64,000 nt of DNA. It comes from JAJKIP01 sp037200685. Its GTDB lineage: Bacteria; Bacteroidota; Bacteroidia; Chitinophagales; Chitinophagaceae. Made by a program: the position numbers and the translations under genes. Under the pieces are notes generated by a model. It saw only the letters and a program-made list of their open reading frames with translations, did no database searches and was not told the DNA's origin. The stretch is taken from positions 135,527-199,526 of the forward strand of contig JBBCIG010000011.1 of assembly GCA_037200685.1 (NCBI GenBank), in the 5' to 3' direction. Of this stretch, positions 8,488 to 17,940 are shown piece by piece (within the stretch, counting starts at the first letter, position 1; every line of letters begins with the position of its first letter).

Positions 8488-9708
8488 ATGATAAAATCAT
8501 TTTCCTTATTTATAAGTAGTATTATTTTCCTGGGTAATATAGATGCTCAATCCAAAACTGACAGGCAACTGTGGTTAAGCTACATGGATAAAGTAGCAAG
8601 GCCTGTGATGATGAACCTGGCTGCGGATAAATTAAAAGAGAAAATGCCAGCCGTATTATCACCAACTATTGATAATGCGGAAAGCCGCAGCAAAGTGATG
8701 TACCTCGAAGCATTTGGAAGAACATTCAGCGGCATCGGAGCATGGATAAATGCGGAAGGAGGATCTAAGGAAGAAATAACATTACGTACTCAATACCGTG
8801 AATGGTCACTGAAAGCTATTGCGAATGCGGTGAACCCTTCAGCAAAAGATTATATGCAATGGAATGGAGGGCAGCCATTAGTGGATGCGTCTTTTTTAGC
8901 CCTGGGCCTTATTCGTTGTCCCTGGGTTTGGCAACATCTCGATACAATTGTGCAACGACAAGTTATAACAGCGTTGGCAACTACCCGCAATGCACTGCCG
9001 GTGTATAGCAACTGGTTGTTGTTTTCAGCGATGATAGAAACTTTTTTCTGCAATTATGATCTTCCTTATGATGCGGTAAGAATTGATTATGGAATAAGAG
9101 AGTTTTCCCAGCATTGGTACACCGGCGATGGTATGTTTTCGGATGGTGAGCAGTTTCATTTGGATTATTATAATAGTTATGTGATACAGCCTTATTTGAA
9201 TACGATACTGGCCATCATCAGTAAGAAAAGAAATACATACAGTGATTTTATGCTGCAGTTCGAAAAGATCAGTAAACGGTATGCTGAAATACAGGAGCGA
9301 TTAATTAATGCAGATGGCAGCTTCCCCGTAACGGGGCGTTCTATTGTTTACAGGAGCGGCGCTTTTCATCATTTGGCGGATATGTCGTTGAGAAAAAAAT
9401 TACCAGCATCGCTTAAGCCGGCACAAATAAGAAGTGGATTAACTGCTATTATTAAAAAAACAATGGAAGCTCCGTCTAACTTTAACGCAACAGGATGGCT
9501 GAACATTGGTCTTAGCGGCCATCAACCGGGTCTTGCGGATGTTTATATTACAACCGGCAGTTTATATCTCTGTTCGGAAATTTTTTTACCATTGGGATTA
9601 GCTGATACGGATGAGTTTTGGTCAGCGCCTGCGGAACCATGGACTTCCGTGAAAGCATGGAGCGGGCAGAATGCGCCAGCAGATCATGCATTGGATATTC
9701 GTCTTTAA
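8488..9708 (+). CDS. DUF2264 protein, putative glycoside hydrolase
   Basis: A 406-residue protein with a signal peptide (MIKSFSLFISSIIFLGNIDAQ) followed by a DUF2264 domain, an (alpha/alpha)-barrel type rich in aromatic residues (MQWNGGQPLVDASFLALG; HWYTGDGMFSDGEQFHLDYYNSY). I recall some DUF2264 proteins being assigned to family GH154 as exo-beta-glucuronidases; I cannot confirm that this protein belongs with them. Its place behind the BNR_4 gene and before a rhamnose and pectin locus supports a role in removing a terminal uronic acid or rhamnosyl unit. A large intergenic inverted repeat lies immediately downstream. Confidence 0.72.
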   Translation: MIKSFSLFISSIIFLGNIDAQSKTDRQLWLSYMDKVARPVMMNLAADKLKEKMPAVLSPTIDNAESRSKVMYLEAFGRTFSGIGAWINAEGGSKEEITLRTQYREWSLKAIANAVNPSAKDYMQWNGGQPLVDASFLALGLIRCPWVWQHLDTIVQRQVITALATTRNALPVYSNWLLFSAMIETFFCNYDLPYDAVRIDYGIREFSQHWYTGDGMFSDGEQFHLDYYNSYVIQPYLNTILAIISKKRNTYSDFMLQFEKISKRYAEIQERLINADGSFPVTGRSIVYRSGAFHHLADMSLRKKLPASLKPAQIRSGLTAIIKKTMEAPSNFNATGWLNIGLSGHQPGLADVYITTGSLYLCSEIFLPLGLADTDEFWSAPAEPWTSVKAWSGQNAPADHALDIRL

Positions 9709-9752
9709 TTCCCTTTGGTTTTTTATTCAGCGAATTTTGAACCCAACTTCAA

Positions 9753-9954
9753 TACTACTATCATCGTCCCTTGCGACGCTCCGTTCATCTTTCTGTTCTC
9801 TATTCAGCTTTTTATTTCACGCAAAGAACGCAAAGGAGCAAAGCCCGCAACGTTAGGAAACCTTTGCGTCGTTGCGAGAAGCCTTTGTTGAGTAGCGAAC
9901 AGGAAGCACAAGAGTGCGACGCAAGGGACGATGATAGTAGTACTATAGCCGGGC
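9753..9954. repeat. Dispersed intergenic repeat, two copies as a large inverted repeat
   Basis: Left copy 9753-9808 and right copy 9888-9954 face each other across an approximately 80-base spacer. The outermost 23 bases of the two copies pair perfectly (9753-9775 with 9920-9942), and pairing continues imperfectly for about 30 more. The spacer holds CGCAAAG-type words (ACGCAAAGAACGCAAAGG and CCTTTGCGTCGTTGCG) that can themselves pair. The element fills the gap between the DUF2264 gene and the convergent GntR gene, so it could work as a bidirectional terminator. Other members of this family lie at 17541, 26027, 27809, 34487, 34867 and 45949. Confidence 0.85.
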
Positions 9955-9985
9955 ACATATAAATTAAATTGCCCGCAACATAATC

Positions 9986-11017
9986 TTAAAGAGAAGATCT
10001 GAACGTAACATGAAAGGGCACTTCATAATGTTCTTTTGAATTTTCAAGTATCAACTCTGCCGCTTTGGTGCCCATTGCCTGGAAATCAGTGGAGATTGTA
10101 GTGATGCCATTTAAAATTATTTTCTTCAATGGTGTTTCATTATACGAGATAACGCCGATATGTTTTCCCACTTTCATTTTCGTGGTTAATATTTTTTCGA
10201 TAAGGATCACCAGGTCATTCTCCATAAGGTTGATAAACACTTCTCCTTCTTTAATAGGCTCGATGGTAATATCGTGTACTACTTTATAATTAAAAGCATA
10301 TTGGTTACAAAACCGGTGAAAGCCTTTGAGTATTTCTTTCGGGTGGTAAGTGTATTCAGGGAAAATGATTTTGATAGTATGGTAGTTGCTCAACTTTTCA
10401 AGCACCTGCTCCAATGCATTATAAATATCTTTTTCAAAATTTTCATATACCGCGGCGTATTCGCCTTCCACACCGGGCACAAGTTTATCGAGTAAAAGTA
10501 ATTTTTCTTTTGGGATGGTATTGATCACCTCCGACGCATTTCCTTCACCATCGAGAAAATGAGGAATGATCACATAATGCGTATAATCGTTTTTATTATT
10601 TTGGATTAAACGTTTAAAAAAATCAAACTCATTATTATAAATATAAAAATCTATCGAAGCGAGATCTTTCAGTGTGTCAACAAAAGCATCATAGATGATT
10701 TTTTTATGGGTACTCAGTTTATTGAATAATAAAAATATCTTCAGGTCTAAATGGACTTCGGTTGTCTTTACATAATAGCCTTTACCGGGCACTGAACCAA
10801 GGATGCCAATCTTTTTCAGGTATTTGTAACCCTTTTCCGCAGTGTCCCTCGATATTTCAAATTCGAAACTTAGTTCATTAATGGAAGGAAGCAACTCATC
10901 TTTTTGCAGTTTGCCTTCACTAATCGCTTTGATGATCGTATTCGCCAGTTGCAGGTATTTGGGCGTGGCGGAATAGTAATCAATATGAATGTGCTGGAAG
11001 AAGCTGTTTTTTTTCAT
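9986..11017 (-). CDS. GntR-type regulator with LacI-like sugar-binding domain
   Basis: A 343-residue transcription factor. A GntR winged helix-turn-helix occupies about residues 15-80 (LQLANTIIKAISEGKL, then LPSINELSFEFEISRDTAEKG), followed by a periplasmic-binding-protein-like effector domain from about residue 90 to the end; the closing segment TTISTDFQAMGTKAAELIL is typical of LacI/PBP sensors. This hybrid is common in Bacteroidota sugar loci. It is divergent from rhaT across 175 bases, so I infer that it controls the rhamnose genes in response to rhamnose or a catabolite. No other rhamnose regulator (AraC-type RhaR/RhaS) is present here. Confidence 0.82.
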   Translation of the reverse strand: MKKNSFFQHIHIDYYSATPKYLQLANTIIKAISEGKLQKDELLPSINELSFEFEISRDTAEKGYKYLKKIGILGSVPGKGYYVKTTEVHLDLKIFLLFNKLSTHKKIIYDAFVDTLKDLASIDFYIYNNEFDFFKRLIQNNKNDYTHYVIIPHFLDGEGNASEVINTIPKEKLLLLDKLVPGVEGEYAAVYENFEKDIYNALEQVLEKLSNYHTIKIIFPEYTYHPKEILKGFHRFCNQYAFNYKVVHDITIEPIKEGEVFINLMENDLVILIEKILTTKMKVGKHIGVISYNETPLKKIILNGITTISTDFQAMGTKAAELILENSKEHYEVPFHVTFRSSL

Positions 11018-11123
11018 CTGGGGAAAGCATTACAAACAGTCTGAAAATTAGTATTTATTCTATGATTATCGATTTATTTATCCCAAATTACAGCCACACA
11101 TGCGCCATGATAGTGCATGACGG

Positions 11124-11151
11124 GTTAAAAACTATATATCATACTTTTAAC
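11124..11151. promoter_or_regulatory. Candidate operator upstream of rhaT
   Basis: Inverted repeat GTTAAAA (11124-11130) and TTTTAAC (11145-11151) separated by 14 bases, in the divergent region between the GntR-type regulator and rhaT, 41 bases before the rhaT ATG. The position suits an operator for the adjacent regulator, but the half-sites are short and A+T-rich, so chance is a real alternative. Confidence 0.3.
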
Positions 11152-11192
11152 GGCTATTCTTTTATTGCAAGCCATACTGAAACCAAATTTTC

Positions 11193-12298
11193 ATGGGAGT
11201 TATATTAGGTATCATCTTTCATTTTATCGGTGGGTTCGCTTCCGGCAGTTTTTATATACCATTTAAAAAGGTAAAAGGCTGGGCATGGGAAAGTTACTGG
11301 ATCATTGGCGGTCTTTTTTCCTGGCTCATCGTTCCACCACTCGCTGCGTATCTTACCATTCCGGGTTTTGCGGATATTATTAAACAAACTGGTGGCGCCA
11401 CGTTGGGCCGTACATATTTATTTGGCGTACTCTGGGGCATTGGCGGGTTAACCTATGGGCTCGGTGTAAGGTATCTCGGTGTTGCATTAGGCAGCAGTAT
11501 TATTCTCGGTCTTTGTATGGTATTTGGATCGCTGATACCATCGGTGTATTATGATACGTTTCCCAAAGAAGGTAAAGACACATTTAGTATGCTCGTCGGT
11601 TCCCAATGGGGGCTCACTGTTTTAGCCGGTCTTGTTTTATGTGTTATTGCAATTATGATTTGTGGCAAAGCAGGTATGATGAAAGAAAAGCAATTAAGTA
11701 CGGGTGCAATGACAGATCCTCACGGTTAAAAATGAGAACGGAATACAAGTTTGGCCTGGGTATTTTTGTTTCTATCGTATCCGGTGTATTAAGCGCCTGT
11801 TTCAATTTTGGTCTTGAAGCCGGTAGCCCTATGTCGGAAGTAGCCAACGCAGCATGGAAAGCAGCTAACCCCGCTGAGGAAGGAGAGTTTTTATACAAGA
11901 ATAATGTGATCTATGTCGTGTTATTATGGGGCGGGCTCACTACTAATTTTATATGGTGCATGCTGCTGAATGCCCGTAATAAAACCTTTGGTGATTATAC
12001 AAACAAAAAAACACCTTTACGTTCCAACTATATTTTCGCCGCATTGGCTGGTATTACATGGTTCCTCCAATTTTTTTTCTATGGAATGGGCGAAAGTAAA
12101 CTGGGTAATGGCGCCAGCTCCTGGATATTGCACATGGCGTTTATCATCCTGGTGGCGAATATGTGGGGAATTCTATTAAAAGAATGGAACGGAGTAAGTA
12201 AGAAAACAAAAATAACAATAGCAATAGGCATTATTACGATCATCTTATCCGTTTTAGTAGTAGGATATGGGAATAAATTGCACCTGGCAGCGGGATAA
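11193..12298 (+). pseudogene. rhaT: L-rhamnose/H+ symporter RhaT, one frameshift
   Basis: RhaT family sugar transporter with about ten membrane helices, split into two frames. The first part, 11193-11729 (178 residues), starts MGVILGIIFHFIGGFASGSF and carries the N-terminal helices. The second continues in another frame to 12298 from about 11720, or from an ATG at 11732 that lies 3 bases after the first stop. A single missing base near 11720-11730 restores a protein of about 368 residues, normal for the family. Either the gene is broken or misread, or the two halves are made separately by reinitiation; the 2-base gap between TAA and ATG makes the last option conceivable. All four following rhamnose genes are also frameshifted. 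Confidence 0.82.
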
Positions 12299-12416
12299 AA
12301 TAATAGAATGCTGTAACTTTAATAAGAAGGCCTTCGTATTACAAAAATAAATGGCCATTTGTTTCTGCATTATCAGTTGAAATAAGGAAAACTAAAATTC
12401 GAATTAAAAAATAGTT

Positions 12417-14561
12417 ATGAGTATCCGGGCTAAATCAAATACCCAGTTGCCTCTGACAGAGATCGGGGATTTTTAAGCATGTGAGTTATTTATGGGATGA
12501 CGCCAAAGCGGCATCACTGGAGGGAGATGAAGTGGCGTTATTGATCTATCGCTCCAACTTGCTGGGCGCTGATCTTCGCTTAACAAATTATGGGGGTGGT
12601 AATACTTCCTGTAAGGCGATGGCGAAAAATCCGTTGACAGGTGAAGAAACAGAAATAATGTGGGTGAAAGGTTCTGGTGGCGATTTGGGTACGCTTAAAA
12701 AAAGCGGACTCGCTGCTTTATATGTTGATTCGCTCAGGAGTTTAAAAAATGTATACCGTGGCATAGCGCATGAAGATGAAATGGTAGAGCTTTTTAATCA
12801 TTGCATTTTCGATCTTTCTTCCAAAGCGCCTTCTATTGATACGCCGTTGCACGGTTTCCTCCCTTTCAAACATATTGATCATTTGCATCCCGATGCTGCG
12901 ATTGCAATCGCCGCGGCAAAAGACGGTGAAAAAATAACCAAAGAATTATTTAATGGAGAAATAGGTTGGGTGCCGTGGCAGCGCCCCGGTTTTGATTTAG
13001 GATTAAAAATGCTCGAATGCCTCGAAGCCAATCCCGGCATTCGTGGCATCATGCTTGGCTCACACGGTTTATTTACCTGGGGCGATACGGCGTATGAGAG
13101 TTATATTAATACGCTGGAAGTAATAGAAAAATGCGCTGAATATTTAGAAAGCAAAAAACAAAAGAATGTATTTGGCGGAGCCAAATAAAATCGCCTGATA
13201 AAAATAAACGACGGGAGCAGGCATCACTGATCGCTCCTGTGTTAAGGGGTTCTGTTCATCGCAACAGAAAATGATAGGAAATTTTACTGATGATGAAAAA
13301 GTTCTTGAATTTATCAACTCGGCAGACCTGGAACGATTAGCGGTAATGGGAACCAGTTGCCCGGATCATTTTTTACGTACAAAAATTTCTCCCTTAGTAT
13401 TGAATATTGGTGCCGATGATGATCTTTCGGATAGTAATACATTAAAACAAAAATTAAGTACACAGTTTGATGAATACAGGAAAATGTATGCGGGTTATTA
13501 TAACACTTGCAAACATTCCAACAGTCCCGCTATGCGTGATCCTAATCCCGTGGTAATTCTTTATCCCGGTATTGGTATGTTCACGTTTGCAAAAGATAAA
13601 CAGACGGCGAGGGTTTCATCCGAATTTTATATAAATGCGATTAATGTAATGCGTGGGGCGGAAAGTATTTCTGAGTATACTTCATTACCCAGGCAGGAAG
13701 CATTTAATATTGAATATTGGTTGCTGGAAGAAGCAAAGCTCCAGCGGATGCCAAAACCAAAACCATTGTCTGGAAGAATTGCACTCATCACCGGAAGCGC
13801 CGGTGGTATTGGTAAAGCGATTGCTAAAAAATTCGCGGAAGAAGGCGCTTGTGTCATCATCAGCGATAACCATCCCGGCAGGCTGGAAGAAGCAAAGAAG
13901 AATTCCAGGAAAAATATGGTAAAGATGTATTTGCAGGTGAAGTGATGGATGTAACGGATGCGGTTACGATTGAAAAAGTATTGCCAATGCGGCGCTTACA
14001 TTCGGCGGAATAGATATCGTCGTAAATAATGCAGGGCTCTCCATTTCCAAATCAATCGAAGAACATACAGAGAAAGATTGGGATCTTTTATATGATGTAT
14101 TGGTAAAAGGCCAGTTCATCGTTACGCAGAAAGGAGATGAGATCATGCGCAAGCAAGGCTTCGGCGGTGATGTATTAAATATCGTAAGCAAAAATTCATT
14201 GGTGAGCGGCCCGAATAATGCAGGTTATGGTTCCGCGAAAGCTGCGCAATTGCATTTATCAAGATTGAATGCGGCGGAACTCGGAAAAGATAATATCCGG
14301 GTGAACGTGGTGAATCCCGATGCAGTTATTTACGGAAGTAATATCTGGAGCAATGGCTGGGCCGAGGGGAGGGCGAAGGCTTATGGTGTGACAATTGAAG
14401 AATTGCCGAAGTATTATGCCAACCGCACATTATTAAATGAAATTATTTTACCGGAAGATATCGCCAATGCCTGCTTTGCTTTCGTGAGTGGCTTACTGAA
14501 TAAATCAACGGGCAATGTAATAAACGTGGATGGCGGTGTGGCCAATGCCTTTGTGCGATAA
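12417..14561 (+). pseudogene. rhaD: Bifunctional rhamnulose-1-P aldolase/lactaldehyde dehydrogenase, five frameshifts
   Basis: Aldolase class II domain fused to a short-chain dehydrogenase, the Bacteroidota form that cleaves rhamnulose 1-phosphate and handles lactaldehyde. The aldolase part is at about 12480-13188 (NYGGGNTSCK, SIDTPLHGFLPFKHIDHLHP) and the SDR part at about 13780-14561 (ITGSAGGIG; YGSAK). Full length needs five corrections: an extra T in the T run 12470-12474, and one missing base near each of 13183-13190, 13268-13271, 13895-13899 and 13981-13982. The corrected protein is about 715 residues. The ATG at 12417 gives residues leading into the family-typical FKHVSYLWD segment, so the GTG at 12481 is not the natural start. 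No in-frame nonsense codon remains after correction. Confidence 0.85.
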
Positions 14562-14605
14562 CTTCTATCTTAGCGGAATTATAATCACCACCACAACCAC
14601 AACGC

Positions 14606-14922
14606 ATGATGCAGCGGGTCGCATTCAAAATGAAACTTTTTAAAGGCCAGGAAGAAGAATACAGGAAAAGGCATAACGCCATTTGGCCGGAGCTGCAACA
14701 ATTATTAAAAGAAACAGGCATCAGTGAATATTCTATTTTCTTAGATGAATCAACAAACGATTTGTTCGGTGTTCTTAAAATTGAGGATAACAAGCGCTGG
14801 ATAAATTACCCGAACATCCCGTGATGAAACGCTGGTGGGCTTATATGAAAGATATCATGGAAAGTAATCCTGATCATTCGCCGGTTAGCCTGCCATTAAA
14901 AGAAGTATTTTATCTCCTTTAA
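14606..14922 (+). pseudogene. rhaM: L-rhamnose mutarotase, one frameshift
   Basis: Dimeric alpha/beta-barrel mutarotase that interconverts the anomers of L-rhamnose. The family segments MQRVAFKMKLF, YRKRHNAIWPEL and ISEYSIFLDE are present. The frame stops early at 14824. Adding one base at 14789-14790 restores the expected C-terminus (PVMKRWWAYMKDIMES) and gives 105 residues, almost exactly the family length of about 104. The gene lies between the aldolase/dehydrogenase and the isomerase, 44 bases after the former and 9 before the latter. Confidence 0.85.
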
Positions 14923-14931
14923 ACGATTGCC

Positions 14932-16208
14932 ATGCTGATAGACCAATACAAAATAGATGACCATATCATTCTCTTTCAAAAAAACATAAACGGGAATATG
15001 ACTTCACTGCGGAAAGAATTTCCAATGCGGATAAAGTTGTTGAGAAATTAAAATTGTTCCAGGTAGCAATACCCAGTTGGGCGTTGGGTACAGGCGGAAC
15101 AAGGTTTGGCCGTTTCTCCGGTGGTGGCGAGCCCGGCAACCTTGAAGAAAAAATGGAAGATGTAGGATTACTTCACCAGTTGAATAAATCAAGTGGCGCA
15201 ATATCATTACATATTCCATCATGGGATATTCCTTCTGATGCAAAAGCGATAAAAGCACTGGCGGCGCAATTGAACCTTAAGTTCGATGCGGTTAATTCCA
15301 ATACGTTCCAGGACCAGTCCGGCCAGGAACATAGTTATAAATTCGGATCATTGCAGCATGTTGATAAAGCTGTCCGCCAGCAGGCCATAGATCATAACAT
15401 CGAAGTGATCGGTTATGGTAAAGAGCTCGGTTCAAAATCTATCACCGTTTGGTTAGCCGATGGTTCTTGTTTTCCCGGCCAATTAAATTTCCGTAAAGCA
15501 TTTCAGCGTACACTGGAAAGTTTAAAAGAAATATATGCCGCATTGCCGGATGACTGGAAAATGTTTGTAGAATATAAAGCGTACGAGCCCAACTTTTATT
15601 CTACAACAGTAGCGGACTGGGGCCAGTCATTATTATATGCACAAAAGCTCGGCCCGAAAGCATTTACATTGGTTGACCTCGGGCATCATTTACCAAACGC
15701 CAACATTGAACAGATCGTCGCATTATTATTAAACGAAGGCAAGCTCGGCGGTTTTCATTTCAATGATTCCAAATATGGCGATGATGATCTCACTGTCGGC
15801 AGCATCAATCCTTACCAGTTATTTTTAATTTTTAATGAATTGGTAGATGGTATGGATGCCTTCAATATAGATCATGCTAACGGTTTAGGATGGATGATTG
15901 ATGCTTCGCATAATGTAAAAGACCCGATGGAAGATTTGTTGCAATCGGTAGAAGCGATACAGATCGCTTATGCGCAAGCCTTAATATTGGACAGGAAATC
16001 ATTACAGCAAGCACAGGAAAAAAATGATGTAGCAGGGGCCCAGGAAATTTTACAAGCTGCATATCGCACCGACGTAAGACCGTTGGTAGCTGAAGCGAGG
16101 TTACAGGAAAAAGCCGCAGTAAATCCCATACAATTATTCCGTGACATCAAAGTAAGAGAGAGGCTTATCAAAGACCGCGGACAAAAAACGGTGGCTACGG
16201 GATTGTAA
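14932..16208 (+). pseudogene. rhaI: L-rhamnose isomerase (Pseudomonas stutzeri type), one frameshift
   Basis: TIM-barrel, metal-dependent L-rhamnose isomerase of the RhaI/P. stutzeri type rather than the E. coli RhaA type. Conserved segments include WALGTGGTRFGRF, NSNTFQDQSGQEHSYKFGSL, LVDLGHHLPNANIEQIVA and GGFHFNDSKYGDDDL. The N-terminal 12 codons (MLIDQYKIDDH) are out of frame with the rest; one missing base at 14965-14966 joins them and gives about 425 residues, the right length. The uninterrupted part from 15054 lacks the true N-terminus. The stop overlaps the rhaB ATG (TAATG, 16206-16210), so the two would be translationally coupled. Confidence 0.87.
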
Positions 16209-17537
16209 TGAAACCCATTCCTGTCATAGCGGTCTTCGATGTTGGGAAAACAAACAAGAAACTTTTTCTTTTTGATCAGCAATACAATATTGTTTTTGAA
16301 AAGTCGGCCCGCTTCAATGAAATAACGGACGAAGATGGCGATCCCTGCGAAAATGTCGAAGCATTACGGCTTTCTCTATACGAGTCGCTGCAGGAAGTAT
16401 TGGAGAAAAAAGAATTTGTTGTTGAAGCCGTCAATTATTCCGCATACGGCGCCAGCTTTGTTTATGTAGATAAAGAAGGCGACGTACTCACTCCTTTATA
16501 TAATTATTTAAAAAAATATCCCGCACCACTGCATAAAAAATTTTATGAAGATTATGGTGGCGAGGAAAAGTTTGCACATCAAACCGCATCACCTGTACTC
16601 GGTAGTCTCAACTCAGGCCTTCAGCTATTACCGCATGAAGTACGAGAAGTTAAAAATATTTAAGAACATTCATTATGCATTGCACCTGCCGCAGTATTTA
16701 AGTTATCTCGTTACCAAAAAAATGGTGTCAGATATTACAAGCATCGGTTCACATACCGGCTTATGGGATTTTATAAAAAATGATTATCATGAATGGGTGG
16801 AAAAAGAAGGAGTAAAAATGAAACTGGCCCCCTTGTTTCCTTCTTCAGAGACGCTGGCTGCTTCTTACCAGCAACATTCTTTTATCTCCGGTATCGGCCT
16901 GCACGATAGTTCGGCTGCATTGATACCTTACCTCGTAAGTTTTAAAGAACCTTTTGTTTTACTTTCTACAGGCACCTGGAATATTACACTTAATCCATTT
17001 AACCAGTCACCACTTACCACTTCAGAGTTGCAGCAGGATTGTTTATGTTACATGAGTTATAAAGGCGTTCCTGTAAAAGCATCGAGGTTGTTCGGCGGGC
17101 ATGAACATGATGAACAGGTAAAATTGCTTGCGGAACATTTTAATAAGCCATTACAATTTTATAAACAGGTGAACTATGATCCGTCATTAATTGATGATTC
17201 CACTAGCTTTTCTCCCGGTCGCATCACGCATAGCAACTATGAAGAAGCTTACCATCATTTCATGCTTTATCTTTTGCAAAAGCAATTTGATGCCACTAAC
17301 CTTGTCATCACTCCAAATGTAAAACGCATTTTTGTTGACGGAGGTTTTTCCAAAAATCCTCTTTTCATGAATATGCTTGCCTCGTTATATCCCGGCAAAG
17401 AAATGTATGCCGCTACCATTGCGCAATCCACGGCATTAGGCGCCGCCCTCGCCATTCATGATAAATGGAACCCGCATTCACTGCCTTCCGATATTATTGA
17501 ATTAAAATTATACACGCAGGCTTTTAATAAAATTTAG
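16208..17537 (+). pseudogene. rhaB: Rhamnulokinase, one frameshift
   Basis: FGGY-family sugar kinase that would phosphorylate L-rhamnulose. The N-terminal phosphate motif DVGKTNKKLFLFD (in frame from 16208) and the C-terminal ATP-binding glycines (FVDGGFSKNPLF) lie in different frames. Removing one base near 16627 (reading CAG CTT TAC CGC) joins them into about 442 residues, matching the Bacteroidota family. The frame-1 stop is at 16663. This is an inserted base, unlike the mostly missing bases in the upstream genes. A dispersed repeat begins 3 bases after the stop codon. Confidence 0.86.
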
Positions 17538-17540
17538 TAG

Positions 17541-17699
17541 CCCGACTGCATTGCTACTATCAACTTCCGTTGCGACGCTCCATTCATCGTTCTGTTCATT
17601 ACTCAGCATTTGTCGAAAACCCCGATGTTTGTCTGGGCGTCTCTCCCGATAGCTATCGGGACTTCATCCTCCTGTTCTTTATTCAGCATTTGCCAGAAC
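17541..17699. repeat. Composite 159-bp dispersed repeat
   Basis: Starts 3 bases after rhaB. Three parts in order: a repeat unit with TTGCTACTATC, TTGCGACGCTCC and TTCATCGTTCTGTTC ending in CTCAGCA (17541-17609); a degenerate hairpin (CCCCGATGTTTGTCTGGG, 17621-17636); then the perfect palindrome CCCGATAGCTATCGGG (17645-17660) and a second TTCATC...CTGTTC...TTCAGCA half unit. The same composite, in the same order and length, is at 34487-34645. Between 17700 and 17857 I see only a 12-base direct repeat TTGCCAATTGCT at 17746 and 17785. Confidence 0.85.
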
Positions 17700-17857
17700 C
17701 TTGTATATTATTCGTAGATCACAGTTTATAATGATGATGTGCTTATTGCCAATTGCTCATCTCCTTGTCTCTTACCACTACCTCTTGCCAATTGCTTATT
17801 GTCTCGTTATTTTTCTAATTTCTCTCTTTGTTCCGGGAACGATTGCGTAGAAAGGGT

Positions 17858-17933
17858 TTCTATCTCAGGATAGAACAGGATGATAAATTATAGTGGCTGT
17901 TTAGTTTTAATCGACGATTTTCTAAAACTAAAC
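17858..17933 (+). promoter_or_regulatory. Two stem-loops in the susC leader
   Basis: First hairpin: TTCTATC (17858-17864) pairs with GATAGAA (17869-17875) around a TCAG loop. Second: GTTTAGTTTTA (17899-17909) pairs perfectly over 11 bp with TAAAACTAAAC (17923-17933) around a 13-base loop. The second ends 7 bases before the susC ATG, so as RNA it would cover the ribosome-binding region, and as DNA it would be a wide-spaced operator. Regulation of the SusC/SusD pair is inferred from position only. Confidence 0.55.
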
Positions 17934-17940
17934 CTGCTAT

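Noticed and set aside
9671..9962. Short plus-strand open frames after the DUF2264 gene
   Set aside because: They translate the dispersed intergenic repeat and its spacer, in different frames at different copies; not proteins.
14443..14793. Minus-strand open frame over the rhaM start
   Set aside because: Opposite strand of conserved rhaD and rhaM sequence; a shadow frame.
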